From NCBI GenBank assembly GCA_003427395.1, contig BFEA01000034.1, positions 4,296,461 to 4,356,481 of the forward strand: a DNA stretch of 60,021 nt, read 5' to 3'. A program made the translations under genes and the position numbers. The stretch is from Chara braunii (taxonomy: Eukaryota > Streptophyta > Charophyceae > Charales > Characeae). Of the stretch, positions 58,419 through 60,021 are shown piece by piece; positions within the stretch are counted from its first letter, which is position 1, and every line of letters begins with the position of its first letter. The notes under the pieces are model-generated. The model saw nothing but the letters and a program-made list of their open reading frames with translations. It was not told where the DNA came from and ran no database searches.

Positions 58419-58783
58419 TTTTTTTTTTTTTTTTTTTTTCCTAATTCCCGTTCAAGTTGGCTTTAGCCAACGGTCACTTCGTGGAACCACCCTAGTGACT
58501 TGTTGAAATGCAGACCCGAGTTCGATCCCCTTTGGGATCGAAACAAACTTTGGAGCATTTTTCGATTTATGCGTGTCATCCTTGCGCAGAGGTCATGCTA
58601 ATCTCCCCAGCGCGGCTGATCTTCAACCGCGAGATCTCTTGATCCCACGATTGAGATCGACCGCACCCTAAAGTTGGCGGCCAGCTCCAAAAGGAGCTAG
58701 GCCGGTGGTACCACGATTAAGATTCGATCCCCGTATCAGTGGGGTGAGAATAAACTACCAGTACCTACTGGGCTAGCTCCTAC
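58419..58783 (-). mobile_element. tRNA-headed SINE containing a U6 snRNA-derived module
   Basis: Read on the minus strand, the element starts GTAGGAGCTAGCCCAGTAGG. A box A (TAGCCCAGTAGG, 58775-58764) starts at position 9 and a box B-like GGATCGAATC (58730-58721) follows after 33 nt, the spacing of a tRNA-type Pol III promoter. After about 115 nt of unassigned body comes a U6-like segment (58604-58546). Next are hairpins (CGATCCCAAAGGGGATCG; GTTGGCTAAAGCCAAC), and the element ends in A21. The borders carry CACTTTAG (58784-58791) and CACTTTTAG (58410-58418), a likely target site duplication. Size, internal promoter, A-tail and duplication together indicate LINE-mobilised retroposition. The family is unknown to me. 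Confidence 0.75.
58546..58604 (-). ncRNA. U6 snRNA-derived segment (central and 3' part)
   Basis: The minus strand reads AGATTAGCATGACCTCTGCG, CAAGGATGACACGCATAAAT and CGAAAAATGCTCCAAAGTTT. This matches plant U6 snRNA from just after the ACAGAGA box to near its 3' end with about five differences. The 5' stem and an intact ACAGAGA box are absent and no U6-type upstream element is seen, so this is not a working U6 gene. It is embedded in the SINE. Confidence 0.88.
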
Positions 58784-58844
58784 CACTTTAGAGGTAGGAG
58801 CAACTCTTCTATAAAAAGATCTTGCCCAATGGCTATCCCCCCCC

Positions 58845-58935
58845 CTGCCGGTGGCCTTGCAGGCCCTGCCCGCCTGTGGCCTTGCCAGCTTGGCCTGAGG
58901 CCTTGCAGGCCCTGCCTGGTTGCCTGCCTGTGACC
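58845..58935. repeat. Minisatellite GGCCTTGCAGGCCCTGCC
   Basis: Three to four imperfect units rich in CTTGCAGGCCCTGCC and CTGCCTG. No gene. Confidence 0.8.
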
Positions 58936-59395
58936 CAACTGCCTCGCCTAATAGGCTTGTCGGCAGGTCCATCCCCGTCGGTTGGCCGCGTGACCTCGAC
59001 ATAGGCCTATCAACCCCCTGGCTCGATGTCAACCCCCGTGGTCCAGAAAAACCCCTTCTACCTATTCCTCTTGCGCCATGGCTCTATACCCGGTACATCC
59101 CTCTTTTTAGCCTACTTAGGCCCTGAATCGCGTGGCTTATACCTTATTTTAGGTAGAATAAGTCTAGCCGTAGCATTCCCACATCCGCACGCCTCTACAT
59201 CCTCGACAGAAACGAAGCATTGCCGAGTACTGCCATTACTCTCGGACGTCGCCGACATCCGGACTAGGGTTTAAAATTTTGAGTCTCTCAGTCGTAGGTC
59301 AGGTCTGAATAAACTTTTGGCAAACGTCAGTCTCATCAAGTCCTTCAATTCAATGAAAGAGTCGGACAACATCCGACGTTTAAAATCCCCGACAA
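58936..59395. other. No gene recognised
   Basis: Moderate GC sequence with short frames only. A loose direct repeat, CGACATAGGCCTATCAACCC / CGATGTCAACCCCCGTGG, is at 58996-59042. Confidence 0.5.
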
Positions 59396-59420
59396 ATACC
59401 CTTGTCAGGGTATTTGCCCC
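59396..59420. repeat. Palindrome related to D1 terminus
   Basis: CAAATACCCTTGTCAGGGTATTTG resembles the D1-end palindrome (13180, 30348) with one A fewer per arm and a 2-3 nt centre. It lies between CCCCGA and GCCCCGAC flanks. Confidence 0.85.
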
Positions 59421-59935
59421 GACAACGCTGATCTTTATTTATCCAAATAAATTTTCACGAAAATAATGTTAGAAAAGAAAAAGAGAAAAAATATTATTCC
59501 CAGTGAGCGGACAGCGAAACATTCCATTAACCTTCACTTAGGGTCGTTGCTCGTCATCATTGTGAGTTGGCTGCTACGGTGCTTGATCACATATATCTCA
59601 ACAAAATTAATTTTCATACTACTAAAGGAAACACCGGGTCTCGCGTGACGCCCCACGTGAGATCCAAGTTCCAGGTTGGGAACTTGACAGGAAGTGCACG
59701 TGGCACATAGAGGCTAAACTTGACGGTCCCATGCGAAAGTGTGGGGCAAAAAGTTGTCGGGGCGGAGGTTGGGGTGGCAGGTGGAGGCACAGACCGTCAG
59801 TCCCACACGAAAGCATGACCCAAAAAGACTTGGGCGAGAGTTGACAGGCAGTATGGGCCGAAAACTGTCGGGGCAGAGGTTCACTCGGGCGGGAGCGGAC
59901 GCTACAAGAAGAGCGGATGAGTCGTCGACGCCTGC

Positions 59936-59938
<3 letters not shown>
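59421..59938. repeat. Diverged direct repeats, no gene
   Basis: 59725-59790 and 59800-59885 share GTCCCA.GCGAAAG.GTG, GGCAAAAAG/CCAAAAAGA and GTCGGGGCGGAGGTT motifs. No coding region is recognised. Confidence 0.7.

Positions 59939-60021
<83 letters not shown>
59939..60021. repeat. (GA)n microsatellite at window end
   Basis: At least 83 bp of uninterrupted GA running off the right edge. Confidence 0.98.

Overview
This is eukaryotic nuclear DNA from a green plant lineage, most likely a streptophyte alga or a bryophyte-grade plant. A charophyte such as Chara is my best guess, but it is an inference. Four things support this: plant-like RPN8 exons separated by kilobase-scale introns; an insert of plant-type mitochondrial nad3 and atp4 whose nad3 part breaks at codon position 140, which I recall as a plant/charophyte group II intron site; CCCTAAA-type interstitial telomere-like sequence; and very abundant CT/GA, CA and TTA microsatellites. 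The sequence is a draft scaffold with two N-runs (16050-16086 and 33036-33665) and scattered single Ns.

Layout. (1) 1-10160, minus strand: the 5' part of the gene for 26S proteasome lid subunit RPN8. Four exons are recognised (10160-10001, 4074-3982, 3247-3166, 889-793), all with GT-AG borders and compatible phases. The 3' exons lie beyond the left edge. The 5.9 kb intron 1 carries an inverted-repeat (MITE-like) family, other hairpins and microsatellites. (2) 10161-13177: upstream region, G-rich duplications and fragments of a dispersed repeat (family F). (3) 13178-42340: a large direct duplication. Blocks 13178-14215 and 16087-24730 recur at 30346-31383 and 33670-42340. About 5.7 kb of this is apparently identical to the base, including microsatellite lengths and one shared N, which raises a serious possibility of an assembly artefact. 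Between the copies lies a nuclear mitochondrial insert (26.9-28.1 kb). (4) 42340-56500: three related copies of a long unclassified repeat with an LTR-like 0.8 kb unit and minisatellite-rich 3' parts. (5) 56500-60021: foldback repeats, a possible 25S rRNA-like fragment, and a compact tRNA-headed SINE containing a U6 snRNA-derived segment, with a poly(A) tail and near-perfect target site duplication. The window ends inside a long GA microsatellite.

RPN8 is the only confidently recognised functional protein gene. The rest is repeat-derived, organelle-derived or unrecognised. The most interesting items are the tRNA/U6 composite SINE, the 3x3 array of GATAAG...CTTATC hairpins, the MITE-like inverted repeats transcribed inside the RPN8 intron, and the duplication with a shared ambiguous base.
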